64,000 nucleotides of DNA. Source: Clostridiales bacterium VE202-21. Its GTDB lineage: Bacteria; Bacillota; Clostridia; Lachnospirales; Lachnospiraceae. The first letter of the stretch is position 1. Each line of letters opens with the position of its first letter. Position numbers and translations under genes: made by a program. This document shows, piece by piece, positions 28,257 through 37,388 of this stretch. Below the pieces are notes generated by a model. It did not search any database. It was not told the DNA's origin and saw nothing but the letters and a program-made list of their open reading frames with translations. Location: positions 45,536 through 109,535 of the forward strand of contig BAIF02000062.1 in NCBI GenBank assembly GCA_000509105.1, read 5' to 3'.

Positions 28257-28718
28257 ATGTTATTAAGAGAATTAGTGGAGAAAAAACGAGTTTGCTTTCA
28301 TAAAGGATTTGATACATGGGAAGAAGCGGTAGCGGCATCCTGCCAGCCTCTTCTGGACGATGGCTCTATCGAGCAGGCATATATTGATGCTGTAATCGGC
28401 TGCGTGAAAAAATATGGCCCTTACATAGTGTTTGCACCTAATATCGCAATGCCGCATTCGCAGGAAGGCGCTGTGGGAGTGAATGACACGGCAGTATCAT
28501 TCATGAAACTGGAGGAACCTGTACATTTTGAAGAAGGTAATCCGGAAAAAGACGCCAAGCTGTTCTTTGTTCTGGCTTCCAAAGACCACGACGAACATAT
28601 GAAAAACATGGAAAAACTGGCCAATATGCTGTTGACAGCCGATATCATGGATGCATTGATGAATGTTAAGGATGAAGAAGAACTTCTTGCACTGGATGCA
28701 AAGTATTCTGAGCTATGA
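28257..28718 (+). CDS. ulaC: PTS ascorbate-type EIIA component (UlaC-like)
   Basis: The ATG at 28257 is chosen because AAAGGAG precedes it; the open frame runs further upstream only by overlapping ulaG. The 153-residue protein is a mannitol/fructose-type EIIA domain with the phospho-accepting His67 in IAMPHSQEG. It passes phosphate from HPr to the EIIB protein encoded at 31926. Its stop overlaps the start of the creatininase-like gene by four bases. Confidence 0.93.
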   Translation: MLLRELVEKKRVCFHKGFDTWEEAVAASCQPLLDDGSIEQAYIDAVIGCVKKYGPYIVFAPNIAMPHSQEGAVGVNDTAVSFMKLEEPVHFEEGNPEKDAKLFFVLASKDHDEHMKNMEKLANMLLTADIMDALMNVKDEEELLALDAKYSEL

Positions 28719-29461
28719 GAAATCTTTTTTATCAGAACTGGACAACTGCGAGCAGGAATATACGGGAGAGCGAAGGTGTTCTGTTAACCCTTGGTTCGGT
28801 GGAGGAGCATGGCCTCCACCTGCCTCTCGGGACGGATACAATACTGGCGCATGCATTTGCACAAGAGATCTGTGAAAGAGAGGACATGTATTATTATCCA
28901 TGTATAACCTATGGACAGGTATGGTCCGCCAGGGAGTTTGAGAGCACTATATCCATCAGTCCGGCATGTCTTGAAAATTACTGCCTGCAGGCAGTGGAAA
29001 GTGTGATGCGTGCCAGCCCCAGGCGGATTATTTTGTATTCTTTCCATAATGGAAATCATAAGGTCATTGAAGAGATTCTTCGAACTTTGGCCGATCGCGG
29101 GACCGGGGATCATGTGTATCATATGAAGGCTGCCGGAATTGAAAAGAAAGCAGGACATATTCTGACTACGCCTCTGTGGAACGGAAGTGTATGGCATGCG
29201 GGAGAGCTGGAGACTTCTCTGATGCTCTATGTTAAGGAGGAACTGGTGGATATGAAAGCTGCGACCGCAGAATTCCCGCCGGTTCCGCTTCTTTATGGTA
29301 AAAAGCCGTTGCCATGGAGAACTTTTATAGAGAGCGGGGCCTTCGGAGATGCATCCGCAGCGACTGCGGAAAAAGGCAGGGAATTATTTGAACTTATATG
29401 CCGGGAGCTGCAGGAACAAATACGCTGTATAAAAGAAGGAGAGAACTATGAGCGAAATTAA
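28715..29461 (+). CDS. Creatininase-family amidohydrolase-like protein
   Basis: The 248-residue protein carries the creatininase metal-binding pattern at the N terminus (SVEEHGLHLPLGTDTIL), then FHNGNHKVIEEIL and a Glu in HAGELETSLML. Family members are zinc/manganese amidohydrolases, including creatininase and the riboflavin/F420 enzyme ArfB. It is not part of any known ascorbate route. Its coupling to ulaC through an ATGA overlap suggests a role on a metabolite of this pathway; the substrate is unknown. Confidence 0.88.
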   Translation: MRNLFYQNWTTASRNIRESEGVLLTLGSVEEHGLHLPLGTDTILAHAFAQEICEREDMYYYPCITYGQVWSAREFESTISISPACLENYCLQAVESVMRASPRRIILYSFHNGNHKVIEEILRTLADRGTGDHVYHMKAAGIEKKAGHILTTPLWNGSVWHAGELETSLMLYVKEELVDMKAATAEFPPVPLLYGKKPLPWRTFIESGAFGDASAATAEKGRELFELICRELQEQIRCIKEGENYERN

Positions 29462-30301
29462 GCTTGTCTCTGCGATCTGGACGGGACACTTTTAAATGAC
29501 GAGAAAATGATCACCCCCTATACGGTATCTGTGATGAAAAAAGTCAGGGAGATGGGGATTGCTGTCTGCCTTGCCTCCGGACGGGATGAACAGATGATGT
29601 CCATCTATGAAAAACAGCTTGGCGGCTGTGAATACATGTTGTCTGATAATGGCGCACTTGTGCGAAGCGGTAAGCGGGTGATCTGCTGTAATTTTCTGGC
29701 AGAGGAGGATACCGCCAGTCTTCTGGCTTATCTGAATGAACAGCAGATGACATTTATGATGTATTCTGCAGAACAAATGTATTTTTCTGAGGGAAGCGAA
29801 AAATTGAAAAAGAGGATCCGGGATTACGAGGCGCTGTCTCAGAAAGCAGGCTGCCCGGTAAAACTCAAGGTCAGGGAGTTTCTCCGGAGCGGCTCTGTGC
29901 TGGGGTACAAGACTGCTGCAAAAATCGTGGCCTACGAGGAAAACGAAACAGCAATGGAAGCGTACATAAGTTTCGTTGACAGTCTGGCAAACGTGCACCA
30001 TGAACCAACGGGGTATGGCCTTTTAGGTGCATTTCAGAGCCAGGTCTCCAAAAAAACTGCTCTTGAGACAATTATGCAGGAGAAGAAGATCGGTAAAGAA
30101 AACGTCTGTGTATTCGGGGATTATGAGAACGATCTGAGTATGTTTGCATGCGCGGATTATAGAATTTGCATGGAAAACGGCGTAAAGGCACTGAAAGACG
30201 CGGCCAGCAGTGTGACATTCAGCAATAATGACGATGGTGTGGCGAGATACCTGGAAAAAGAGTTGGGAATTGTGACCAAACAGCGATTATATGAATTATA
30301 A
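29448..30301 (+). pseudogene. HAD-superfamily (Cof type) phosphatase with a frameshift in its first catalytic motif
   Basis: The natural start is the ATG at 29448 (MSEIKLV), overlapping the creatininase-like stop. Its frame closes within about 15 codons. The frame for the rest of the protein (CDLDGTLLNDEKMITPYT, then CLASGRD, and FGDYENDLSMF near the end) lies two bases away. Removing one TC from GTCTCTGCGAT restores MSEIKLVCDLDGTLL. A start at 29507 would lose the catalytic DLDGT. The gene is therefore disabled, or the extra dinucleotide is a sequence error. Intact members dephosphorylate sugar phosphates. Confidence 0.82.
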
Positions 30302-30386
30302 CGAACATAAAACGAATATATAGCAATGAAATGGTGATTAATGAGGCGTAAAACTTATTTAAAGAAAAAAAAGGTTTATATAAAAC

Positions 30387-30437
30387 GATAAATAATCATA
30401 TAATAAGATTGACAATTATCATAACGAACACTATAAT
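30387..30437 (+). promoter_or_regulatory. Consensus promoter of ulaA with upstream operator motif
   Basis: TTGACA (30409-30414) and TATAAT (30432-30437) are separated by exactly 17 bases. Directly upstream is GATAAATAATCATATAAT (30387-30404), identical over 18 bases to a sequence at 58867-58884 in front of the ptsH/ptsI/ulaE operon. The position just upstream of the -35 box would suit an activator, or a repressor binding at the edge of the promoter. Confidence 0.82.
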
Positions 30438-30506
30438 ACAAAGTATCAAGAATGCATTTTGCACAAAGAGATAGGAAAATCTTGTTACAAAGGAAGGAGA
30501 GGAATA

Positions 30507-31859
30507 ATGTTAAACTCAATTCTTGATTTACTCTTAAAACAAATCTTCGGACAGCCTTTTCTGTTGATGGCAATCATCGTATTTATCGGTTATATTGCGA
30601 TGAAACAGAAGGTGTCCAAGGCAATTGCGGGTGCAGCAAAAGCATCCATCGGTATTATTGTTATGGGGATGGGATCCGGCGCCCTGATTGCGAACTTCGG
30701 AAAACTTCTGACGGCTCTTCAGAACGCAACAGGTATCCAGGGGGCAGGACTTAATACATACCCGACCATGACTGCCGGTTACGAGAAGATAGATGCGATT
30801 CTCGGAGAGGGAACAGGGGCTGCATGGGGGATTTACACGCTGCTTGTAGCATTTATCCTGAATCTGGTTCTTGTGGCGCTGAGAAAGTTTACAAGAATCC
30901 GTGCCGTTTACCTGACAGGTAACGCTATGATCGTTCAGGCAGGTATCAGTACATATATTGTCTGGAGATTCCTGGGACTCGGAATGCTGCCGACAGTCCT
31001 GATAGCAGCCGTAGTTACCGCTCTTTACTGGGGTATTTGTTCCACATTGCTGATCGAGCCTACAAAGAAAATCACAGGCGCAGATTTTACGGTAGCCCAT
31101 CAGCAGATGGTTGTTGACTATATTGCCTACAAAGTGGCTCCAAAGATCGGCAACCCGGAAAAAGATGATATTGAGAAAAAGAAATTACCGGAATCACTGA
31201 ATTTCCTTCAGGATAACATTATTGCAACGGCCCTTGTTATGTTCATTTCCACTGCAATTATTATGCTTGTGGTAGGAAAAGAGCAGATCGACTGGCTCCG
31301 GGGAGCAGAAGGGCTGAATCAGGCGGGCCTGACAAACAACGTTGTATTTCTTATCTGGATTGCCATCACACTGACAGCCAACATCGTCGTATTGCTGAGT
31401 GGTGTGCGTATGTTCGTGGGTGAGCTGATGATGTCCTTCAAGGGTATCTCAGAGAAATTGCTTCCGGGCGCGGTAGCAGGTGTTGACTGTGCAGCGATCT
31501 TTGCATTCGCTCCTAAATCAGTAGTACTTGGTCTGCTCTTCGGAGCTCTGGGACAGATCATCGGTCTTGTCGGACTGTTGGTATTCAAGTCCCCGATCTT
31601 CCTGGTACCCGGCTTTATACCGCTATTCTTCGACAATGCGACCATCGCAATCTTTGCAAACAAGTTTGGCGGCTGGAAGGCAGCAGCCCTGATCTGTACG
31701 GCAAATGGTCTGGTTCAGATACTTGGTTCCGCCCTTGCTGTTAAGATGATGGAAATAACATGGTGGCAGGGAAGCGCAGATTATGCGACAATATGGGTAG
31801 TAATTATCGCGATCTTCAAAGGAATTGGAAGTCTGTTGGGAATTCCGATAGCAGGTTAG
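30507..31859 (+). CDS. ulaA: PTS ascorbate-specific EIIC permease UlaA
   Basis: The start is set at the ATG at 30507 after AAGGAGAGG. The 450-residue protein is a polytopic membrane permease of the ascorbate (SgaT/UlaA) family, with segments such as GAGLNTYPTMTAGYEKID, KKITGADFTVAHQQM and VAGVDCAAIFAFAPKSVVLG. It moves L-ascorbate across the membrane while EIIB phosphorylates it. A perfect promoter stands upstream and ulaB follows. Confidence 0.95.
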   Translation: MLNSILDLLLKQIFGQPFLLMAIIVFIGYIAMKQKVSKAIAGAAKASIGIIVMGMGSGALIANFGKLLTALQNATGIQGAGLNTYPTMTAGYEKIDAILGEGTGAAWGIYTLLVAFILNLVLVALRKFTRIRAVYLTGNAMIVQAGISTYIVWRFLGLGMLPTVLIAAVVTALYWGICSTLLIEPTKKITGADFTVAHQQMVVDYIAYKVAPKIGNPEKDDIEKKKLPESLNFLQDNIIATALVMFISTAIIMLVVGKEQIDWLRGAEGLNQAGLTNNVVFLIWIAITLTANIVVLLSGVRMFVGELMMSFKGISEKLLPGAVAGVDCAAIFAFAPKSVVLGLLFGALGQIIGLVGLLVFKSPIFLVPGFIPLFFDNATIAIFANKFGGWKAAALICTANGLVQILGSALAVKMMEITWWQGSADYATIWVVIIAIFKGIGSLLGIPIAG

Positions 31860-31925
31860 GTAATTCACTGAAAAAACAAGGTAACTGTTCATGGATCTGA
31901 ACAATTAAAACAGGAGGTAAAAAAG

Positions 31926-32225
31926 ATGCTTAATATTTTATGTGTGTGCGGAAATGGTATGGGAACCAGCACGATTTTAAAGATCAGTGTAAAGAAAATT
32001 TGTGATGAGCACAATATTGACGCCGCTGTGGAATCATGTTCATTTGGTGAGGCGCTGTCTTTTATCACAACAACGGATCTGGTTCTGACCAGTCCTGAGT
32101 GGGCGGGGATGCTTCCGCCAAGCAATGCTGTCATTGCAGAGACAAAGAACCTGATTGATACGGCTGCTGTGACAGAGACGCTTCTCGCCGCAGTAAAAGA
32201 ACATTTCCCAAATGAAATAAAGTAA
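31926..32225 (+). CDS. ulaB: PTS ascorbate-type EIIB component UlaB
   Basis: The 99-residue cytoplasmic protein begins MLNILCVCGNGMGTSTILK. The phospho-cysteine is Cys8 in the CGNGMGTS loop typical of the lactose/ascorbate EIIB fold. It takes phosphate from the EIIA protein and transfers it to ascorbate bound by UlaA. It lies 66 bases after ulaA behind AACAGGAGG. Length is normal for the family. Confidence 0.94.
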   Translation: MLNILCVCGNGMGTSTILKISVKKICDEHNIDAAVESCSFGEALSFITTTDLVLTSPEWAGMLPPSNAVIAETKNLIDTAAVTETLLAAVKEHFPNEIK

Positions 32226-32230
32226 GGCTT

Positions 32231-32264
32231 AGTGCCTACCGGTATATTTACGCCGGGAGGCACT
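32231..32264 (+). promoter_or_regulatory. Stem-loop between ulaB and the UroD-like gene
   Basis: AGTGCCT (32231-32237) pairs with AGGCACT (32258-32264), and CCGG on both sides extends the stem. There is no T run. It probably modulates mRNA stability or readthrough into the next gene. Confidence 0.55.
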
Positions 32265-32296
32265 CGTTAACTGTTTAGATTTTTAGGAGGATGAAA

Positions 32297-33319
32297 ATGA
32301 CTGGTTATGAGATTATCAAAGGAAACGTGAAATTTACGGGGCCGGATCGAATTGGACTCCGCTTTGACCGGATCGCCGGTAAAGGGGACGTATGCCGTAT
32401 TTTCGTCCTGCCGCCAAAAAGCACATGGCCGGAGGGCGCGGACTATACAGTTTCCAAAAAGGTGCGCCCTAAGAACGGGGAATATGATGAATGGGGATGT
32501 ATGTGGGAAAGCGATGATGCCAGCGGCTCTGATATGGGCCAGGTAACGAACATTCCGATAGAGGAATGGGACGATATGGATGATTATGTATTCCCGGATC
32601 CTAAGGCGGAAGGGCGTTTTGAGGGACTTCAGGAGGCACTTGATGAGGCGGAGAAAAAAGGCCTCTACGTGCAGCTGAACAGCCCGCAGTGTATCTTTGA
32701 ACGCATGCATTTCTTAAGAGGTTTTGAAAATACATTAATGGACTGTCTTGTGGAGCCCGAAGAGATTGAGGTTATGGCTGAAAGGCTTGCGGATTATCAG
32801 ATTGGCATTATCGAAGAAGCCTACAGACTGGGCAAAGGCAGAATTCACTGTTATGATACAACCGATGACTGGGGGACACAGAACAATCTGATGATATCCC
32901 CGGACATATTCAGAGAAATATTCAAACCGCAGTATAAAAGGATATTTGATAAAGCGCATGAGTGCGGCATGGATATCCGTTTCCATACCGATGGTAAGAT
33001 CAATGATATCCTGGAGGACCTGATCGAACTGGGGGTAGACATAATCAACATTCATCAGCCAAGACTGGTCGGTATAGACGAAGTATCAAAGATCGCACAG
33101 GGCCGCATCTGCTTCGAAGCAGCCATCGACATTCAGGCAACGCTCCCGACAGGCGACAAGGAACTGATCGAACAGGAAGCAAAAGAACTGGTAGAGAAGT
33201 GGGCTACGCCCAAAGGCGGTCTTATAGGAGTGGAATATGGTTATCTGGATGCCATTGGCACAACCAAGGAATCCATGCTCTATGCGCTGGAGTGCTTTGA
33301 AAAGTACGGTAGCTTTTGA
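32297..33319 (+). CDS. UroD-fold protein of the ula locus (zinc Cys not conserved)
   Basis: The start at 32297 is preferred to 32291 because AGGAGG ends at 32290. The 340-residue protein belongs to the UroD superfamily: YVQLNSPQCIFERMHFLRGF, DDWGTQNNLMISPDIFREIF and GVDIINIHQPRL are typical. Where methyltransferase-like members have H-x-CG, this one has FHTDGKI, so the zinc cysteine is missing and a different chemistry is likely. It follows ulaA-ulaB closely and is probably in their transcript. Substrate is unknown. Confidence 0.86.
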   Translation: MTGYEIIKGNVKFTGPDRIGLRFDRIAGKGDVCRIFVLPPKSTWPEGADYTVSKKVRPKNGEYDEWGCMWESDDASGSDMGQVTNIPIEEWDDMDDYVFPDPKAEGRFEGLQEALDEAEKKGLYVQLNSPQCIFERMHFLRGFENTLMDCLVEPEEIEVMAERLADYQIGIIEEAYRLGKGRIHCYDTTDDWGTQNNLMISPDIFREIFKPQYKRIFDKAHECGMDIRFHTDGKINDILEDLIELGVDIINIHQPRLVGIDEVSKIAQGRICFEAAIDIQATLPTGDKELIEQEAKELVEKWATPKGGLIGVEYGYLDAIGTTKESMLYALECFEKYGSF

Positions 33320-33460
33320 GACAGGTTCAAGGTTGGCGCACCATAAAGTGATAGCCGGGAGACATCGTAAGGGTATATGTTCCGCCAAGCGAATTCATAC
33401 GCTGACCCGCTTCGGAGCCTCCCCGGGTTGACAAGTTTTTCTACCGATTGGATGCACCCA

Positions 33461-33568
33461 GCGAAATGAAGGGACAGACGCAAGCCTCCCAAGTGCATAT
33501 GTGCCGTTTCAGGGTGCTAAAGCGGCACATATGCACTTGGGAGGCTTGCGTCTGTCTCTTCATTTCGC
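33461..33568. repeat. 46-bp near-perfect inverted repeat (long hairpin)
   Basis: Arms 33461-33506 and 33523-33568 are complementary over 46 positions with a single exception at 33471-33474 against 33555-33558, which would be a G-U pair if transcribed left to right. The loop is 16 bases. There is no T run on either side and no open frame of interest, so it is not an ordinary terminator. It lies between the UroD-like gene and the DeoR promoter. The preceding 140 bases (33320-33460) hold no gene. It could be a miniature mobile element, a folded RNA or a barrier element. Confidence 0.8.
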
Positions 33569-33602
33569 GCCCCCCCTCCCGTCCAACAATTATCAAGACT
33601 AC

Positions 33603-33660
33603 TTGACGATTCAGAAAAACATTCATATAATTGTCTTAATAACATGATCTAATCATATAT
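33603..33660 (+). promoter_or_regulatory. Promoter of the DeoR-type regulator overlapped by its candidate operator
   Basis: TTGACG (33603-33608) and TATAAT (33626-33631) are 17 bases apart. The -10 box lies inside ATTCATATAA (33621-33630), and a second copy, AATCATATAT, is at 33651-33660. Occupancy of these sites should block the promoter, which fits negative autoregulation by the gene directly downstream. Confidence 0.72.
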
Positions 33661-33706
33661 TCTTTAGAAAGTAAAGCCTGTCAAAGTGGTGGAAAGAGGA
33701 AAAGAT

Positions 33707-34504
33707 ATGAAAAGAAGCAGAGCATTAGTTGATAACAGAAGAAATAAAGTGCTGCAGTCGCTGAAGAACAACGGCTTTGTAAAAGTGCAGGAACTGGCAG
33801 AAGAGCTGCAGGTATCTCCCCTTACCATCCGAAGGGATCTTCAGTATCTTGAGGACCAGAAAAAGCTGGAACGTTTTTACGGCGGGGCTACCGTGACCGA
33901 CCGCGTAACCGAGATTAATACAGAAGAGGATGAGATCAAGCTTTACAGGAAGAGGATCGCCCAGTATGCGGCATCTCTGGTAGAGGACGGAGATACTATA
34001 TTTATAAATACCAGCGCGACGGCGCTGCAGATGATAAAATACATTAAGGATAAAAGAGTGATTGTGATCACAAACAATGGGAAAGCCATCTATACGGAGC
34101 ATTCTTCCAAGGTATCAGTGATACTAAGCGGAGGGGAGCTGCGCGAGATCAAAGAGGCCATGGTGGGCGAATTTGCCTCCAACAATATCAGTAAAGTAAC
34201 TGCGAAGAAGAGCTTTATAGGATGTTCCGGTCTGAGCCTGGAAAGCGGGATGACTACGGAGATACTGAACGAGGTAAATATTAACCAGCTGATGCTGCAG
34301 CGGGTTACAGACACCTCCTACATCCTAGCCGACCACACCAAGCTGGGTAGAAACAGCAGCTTTGTGAGCTGCCCTACGGACTCTATTCTGAATGTAATTA
34401 CAGATGAAAAAGCGCCCCAAGAGATTGTCGATGGTTTCCGGGAGTATGAAGTAAACGTAGTGCAGGTAACAAAAGATGGGGTACCTGTGGATTTCCAGGA
34501 ATAA
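33707..34504 (+). CDS. DeoR-family transcription regulator of the ula locus
   Basis: The ATG at 33707 follows AGAGG and is preferred to a GTG at 33686. The 265-residue protein has an N-terminal winged helix ([20 protein letters not shown], then FYGGATVTD) and a C-terminal sugar-phosphate sensing domain of the ribose-5-phosphate-isomerase-like type. In E. coli the ula regulon is controlled by a DeoR-type protein, UlaR, that senses ascorbate 6-phosphate; position here suggests the same role. The gene is cotranscribed with ulaF. Confidence 0.92.
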   Translation: MKRSRALVDNRRNKVLQSLKNNGFVKVQELAEELQVSPLTIRRDLQYLEDQKKLERFYGGATVTDRVTEINTEEDEIKLYRKRIAQYAASLVEDGDTIFINTSATALQMIKYIKDKRVIVITNNGKAIYTEHSSKVSVILSGGELREIKEAMVGEFASNNISKVTAKKSFIGCSGLSLESGMTTEILNEVNINQLMLQRVTDTSYILADHTKLGRNSSFVSCPTDSILNVITDEKAPQEIVDGFREYEVNVVQVTKDGVPVDFQE

Positions 34505-34521
34505 AGGAAGAGGAGAAAGAG

Positions 34522-35214
34522 ATGTTAGAAGAGTTAAAGCAGAAGGTATATGAAGCAAACATGGAACTGCCGCGCCGCGGCCTTGTGACCTATACATGGG
34601 GCAATGTCAGCGGGATAGACAGAGAGTCCGGTTTTTTTGTTATTAAGCCCAGCGGTGTGGATTATGAGACGCTGATGCCGGACGATATGGTTGTGATGGA
34701 TCTGGAAGGAAACAAAATAGAAGGCAGATATAATCCTTCTTCAGACACGCCGACCCACCTGGAACTGTACAGGGCATTTCCGGGGGTAGGCGGAATCGTA
34801 CATACCCATTCTTCCTGGGCAACATCCTGGGCGCAGGCCTGCAGAAGCGTTCCCTGCTATGGGACCACACATGCGGACTATTATTACGGAGAGATTCCCT
34901 GCGCGAGATCCCTGACCGCGGAAGAGATCAACGGGGAGTACGAAAAGAATACGGGGCTTGTGATTATCGAAACATTTAAAGAAAAAGATCCTGCCAGTGT
35001 GCCTGGGGTTCTGTGCTCCAACCACGGACCGTTTACCTGGGGGAAAGATGCTGCTGAGGCTGTGCACAATGCGGTTGTTCTGGAAGAAGTGGCAAAGATG
35101 GCTTTCCGTACGGAACAGCTGAACAGAGAAGTGACTTCTGCTCCGCAGGTACTGCAGGATAAACATTATTTGAGAAAACATGGGCCAGGGGCATACTACG
35201 GGCAGGGTAAATAG
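34522..35214 (+). CDS. ulaF: L-ribulose-5-phosphate 4-epimerase (UlaF/AraD type)
   Basis: The 230-residue protein is a class II aldolase-fold epimerase. Motifs are [37 protein letters not shown], the zinc-binding [13 protein letters not shown] and a third histidine in SNHGPFTWG. It converts L-ribulose 5-phosphate to D-xylulose 5-phosphate, the last step of ascorbate catabolism before the pentose phosphate pathway. It follows the regulator by 17 bases and is followed by a terminator. The same enzyme could serve the L-xylulose-type pathway encoded at 49-58 kb. Confidence 0.94.
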   Translation: MLEELKQKVYEANMELPRRGLVTYTWGNVSGIDRESGFFVIKPSGVDYETLMPDDMVVMDLEGNKIEGRYNPSSDTPTHLELYRAFPGVGGIVHTHSSWATSWAQACRSVPCYGTTHADYYYGEIPCARSLTAEEINGEYEKNTGLVIIETFKEKDPASVPGVLCSNHGPFTWGKDAAEAVHNAVVLEEVAKMAFRTEQLNREVTSAPQVLQDKHYLRKHGPGAYYGQGK

Positions 35215-35240
35215 CGTAAAGCGTTAAAGAAGATTGGAGA

Positions 35241-35268
35241 AAGCGGGCAGGTTCAGCCCGCTTTTTGT
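35241..35268 (+). terminator. Intrinsic terminator after ulaF
   Basis: AAGCGGGC (35241-35248) pairs with GCCCGCTT (35256-35263), and TTT continues the run after the right arm. It closes the regulator-ulaF unit 27 bases past the stop codon. Confidence 0.9.
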
Positions 35269-35302
35269 GATATTTAGATTTCAACGGTACATAAACATGC
35301 CG

Positions 35303-36361
35303 CTATCTCCGGCTGTATTTTTCGTAAAAATCATTGTAATATAAACAATTATCAACAGGTGTATTGGGCGGGATGTGGTTGCCTACGGCCATAAAATATC
35401 CGGGGCAGTCTCTTCCGAGAGCGATACACCTTTTTACTTCATTTTCTATATCATCTTTATCCCCGCACAACAGGATCCGGGTGTCGGCATTTCCTACAAT
35501 GACGTGTGTACTTCCGTATTTTTCGCAGATATAAGACATATCGGTACATGGCTCCATAACAAAACCATTGACACTGCAAGCTGCGATATCATCCACAAAT
35601 TGTGTAAAATTACCGTCCGATGTAAAAAGTATCTTTTTACCTTTTTCCTGCAAAGGCGCCAGAAGCTTTTTTAAATTAGGAAAAATAAAGGTTTTGTAGA
35701 ATTCGGGCGCCAGAAAAGCTCCGCTTGTCCATACAATATCATCGTGTACCATGACAACAGGAGATTCGCATTCGGCTAATGCTTCAAAATACTGCAGATT
35801 CCACTCTGTATAACGGTTCATAAATTCTCCGAACAGCCTGCTGTCCACACCTGCCGCCAGAAGCAGCATATCCCAGCCGAGGATCTCTATGGCCCCGGAC
35901 ATACAGGTTGTGTAAATTCCGGTCATGTTTACGGTATCCGGATGTTCCCGGATCATTTTCTGGTAGTCCTGATTAAAATCTGTAATCAGCCTGCTTTTAT
36001 CCTTTTCCCCATAGGTCTCGAAAAAATCCAAATCGAAAACATCTTCCGGCTCCTCGATGAATACACGGACATCGTCTGAATAATCCGTGCTATTCTGCTG
36101 ATAGGACGCATGTCCCATTTTTGTGTGATTCTCGCCGAATTGTTCATCAAAAGGAATAATGTTCCAGAAAAAGCCGTAGTCCCATGCTTTAATGAATTCT
36201 TCTGAGGCATGTATGCGGGTCTGCCCGGAACTGTATGAAGAGACTTCAATTCCTGTAACTTTTTGCACAAGATCCCAGTGGAAGTGTGCGGAATACTCTG
36301 TGCGGGGAATTTTTGGCGGCATCTCGAGATTTAGGGCGCTGAGGCTATTTTCATAAGACAT
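35303..36361 (-). CDS. UroD-fold protein divergent from an AraC regulator
   Basis: The ATG at 36361 is chosen over a GTG at 36373 because AAGGAAAG is too close to the latter. The 352-residue protein is of the UroD superfamily: HDDIVWTSGAFLAPEFYKTF and YICEKYGSTHVIVGNADTRI are typical. At the zinc position it has LFTSDGNFTQF, so the H-x-C pair is absent, as in the ula-locus copy. It is transcribed alone, back to back with the AraC-type gene at 36469, which probably controls it. Substrate is unknown. Confidence 0.84.
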   Translation of the reverse strand: MSYENSLSALNLEMPPKIPRTEYSAHFHWDLVQKVTGIEVSSYSSGQTRIHASEEFIKAWDYGFFWNIIPFDEQFGENHTKMGHASYQQNSTDYSDDVRVFIEEPEDVFDLDFFETYGEKDKSRLITDFNQDYQKMIREHPDTVNMTGIYTTCMSGAIEILGWDMLLLAAGVDSRLFGEFMNRYTEWNLQYFEALAECESPVVMVHDDIVWTSGAFLAPEFYKTFIFPNLKKLLAPLQEKGKKILFTSDGNFTQFVDDIAACSVNGFVMEPCTDMSYICEKYGSTHVIVGNADTRILLCGDKDDIENEVKRCIALGRDCPGYFMAVGNHIPPNTPVDNCLYYNDFYEKYSRR

Positions 36362-36468
36362 ATTAATTATCACTTTCCTTCCTGCTTATTATTTTGTATA
36401 CTATAATTATAGAAAATATAGGGAAAATGTACATGCAATTAATATAAAAATAAATGGAGTTTTTTGCT

Positions 36469-37278
36469 ATGGAAAATCAAAAATTTGCAATGCTGGAAGA
36501 AAAGATAAATGAGATTAAATTCGAAATTGTGGAGAGCGGGCTTCTTACGGCGGGGGAGGAGTGGGACTATAAACAGGTAGTATCCCCGTTTAACAGATTA
36601 TACTTTATACTGGAGGGGGAAGGCCATATACACAACGACATGCAGCAGATGGACCTGAAAGAAGGACACCTATATTTGATACCGGCAGGAGCTACCTACG
36701 ATTATAAAGCGGAGGGCCTTATGAAAAAGCTTTATATACATTTCCAGATACAGCTGATACCGGGGATCGACCTGTTTTCCCGGTGTATGGTGGCAATGGA
36801 ACTGCCCCAGATACCAAAAGAAATGGAGCTGCTGCTGGAGAATCTGAAACAGAAAACAATGGATAAAGTCATAGCTGCAAAGTCCCTGCTGCTCGCGGTC
36901 ATATCACGCTTTTTGGAAATAGCCAGGCGGGAAGGCATGGAGGAAAATTACAGCGGGTATGAAAAACAACAGAGAGCCATAAGTTATGTGGAAAACCATC
37001 TGAGCGGGGCATTAAAGGTAAGTGAAGTCGCAGCAGCTTTAGGGGAATCGTATTACGCTGTCTCCAGGAATTTTAAGAGGGATACGGGGATCGGACTCAA
37101 GGAGTATATGGAAACGCTGTTAATGAACAGGGCCAAAAGGCTGCTGGCAGCAACGGATATGAGGATATCCGAGATCGCCGTGGAATTAGGCTTTGAGGAT
37201 GCTTTTTATTTTTCCAGGTTTTTCCGCAAATACGAAAAAATGCCTCCCAGAGAATACCGCAGCAGAAGGATGCTTTAA
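36469..37278 (+). CDS. AraC-family transcription regulator
   Basis: A TGGAG nine bases before the ATG at 36469 favours this start over 36454. The 269-residue protein has a cupin-type sensing half (FNRLYFILEGEGHIHND, YLIPAGATYDY) and a C-terminal double helix-turn-helix (about 165-265) ending MPPREYRSR. It is divergent from the UroD-like gene at 35303. The 107-base gap between them is AT-rich with no clear repeats. A bidirectional terminator follows. Confidence 0.9.
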   Translation: MENQKFAMLEEKINEIKFEIVESGLLTAGEEWDYKQVVSPFNRLYFILEGEGHIHNDMQQMDLKEGHLYLIPAGATYDYKAEGLMKKLYIHFQIQLIPGIDLFSRCMVAMELPQIPKEMELLLENLKQKTMDKVIAAKSLLLAVISRFLEIARREGMEENYSGYEKQQRAISYVENHLSGALKVSEVAAALGESYYAVSRNFKRDTGIGLKEYMETLLMNRAKRLLAATDMRISEIAVELGFEDAFYFSRFFRKYEKMPPREYRSRRML

Positions 37279-37280
37279 AG

Positions 37281-37365
37281 GAGGAGCGGTTCCTGGTATT
37301 AAGTTACACTAAATACCTTACTGTTACTGTAAGTGTGAGCATACGCTGCCAGGGGCCGCTCCTTT
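37281..37365. terminator. Bidirectional terminator-like hairpin between convergent genes
   Basis: The arm at 37281-37296 (AGGAGCGG then TTCCTGG) pairs with CCAGGGGCCGCTCCTTT (37349-37365), using G-U pairs. The long loop contains its own small stem (CTTAC / GTAAG). It sits between the AraC gene and the convergent response-regulator gene, so it probably stops both transcripts. Confidence 0.7.
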
Positions 37366-37388
37366 CAAGTACTGGCCTGCTGAGTAGT

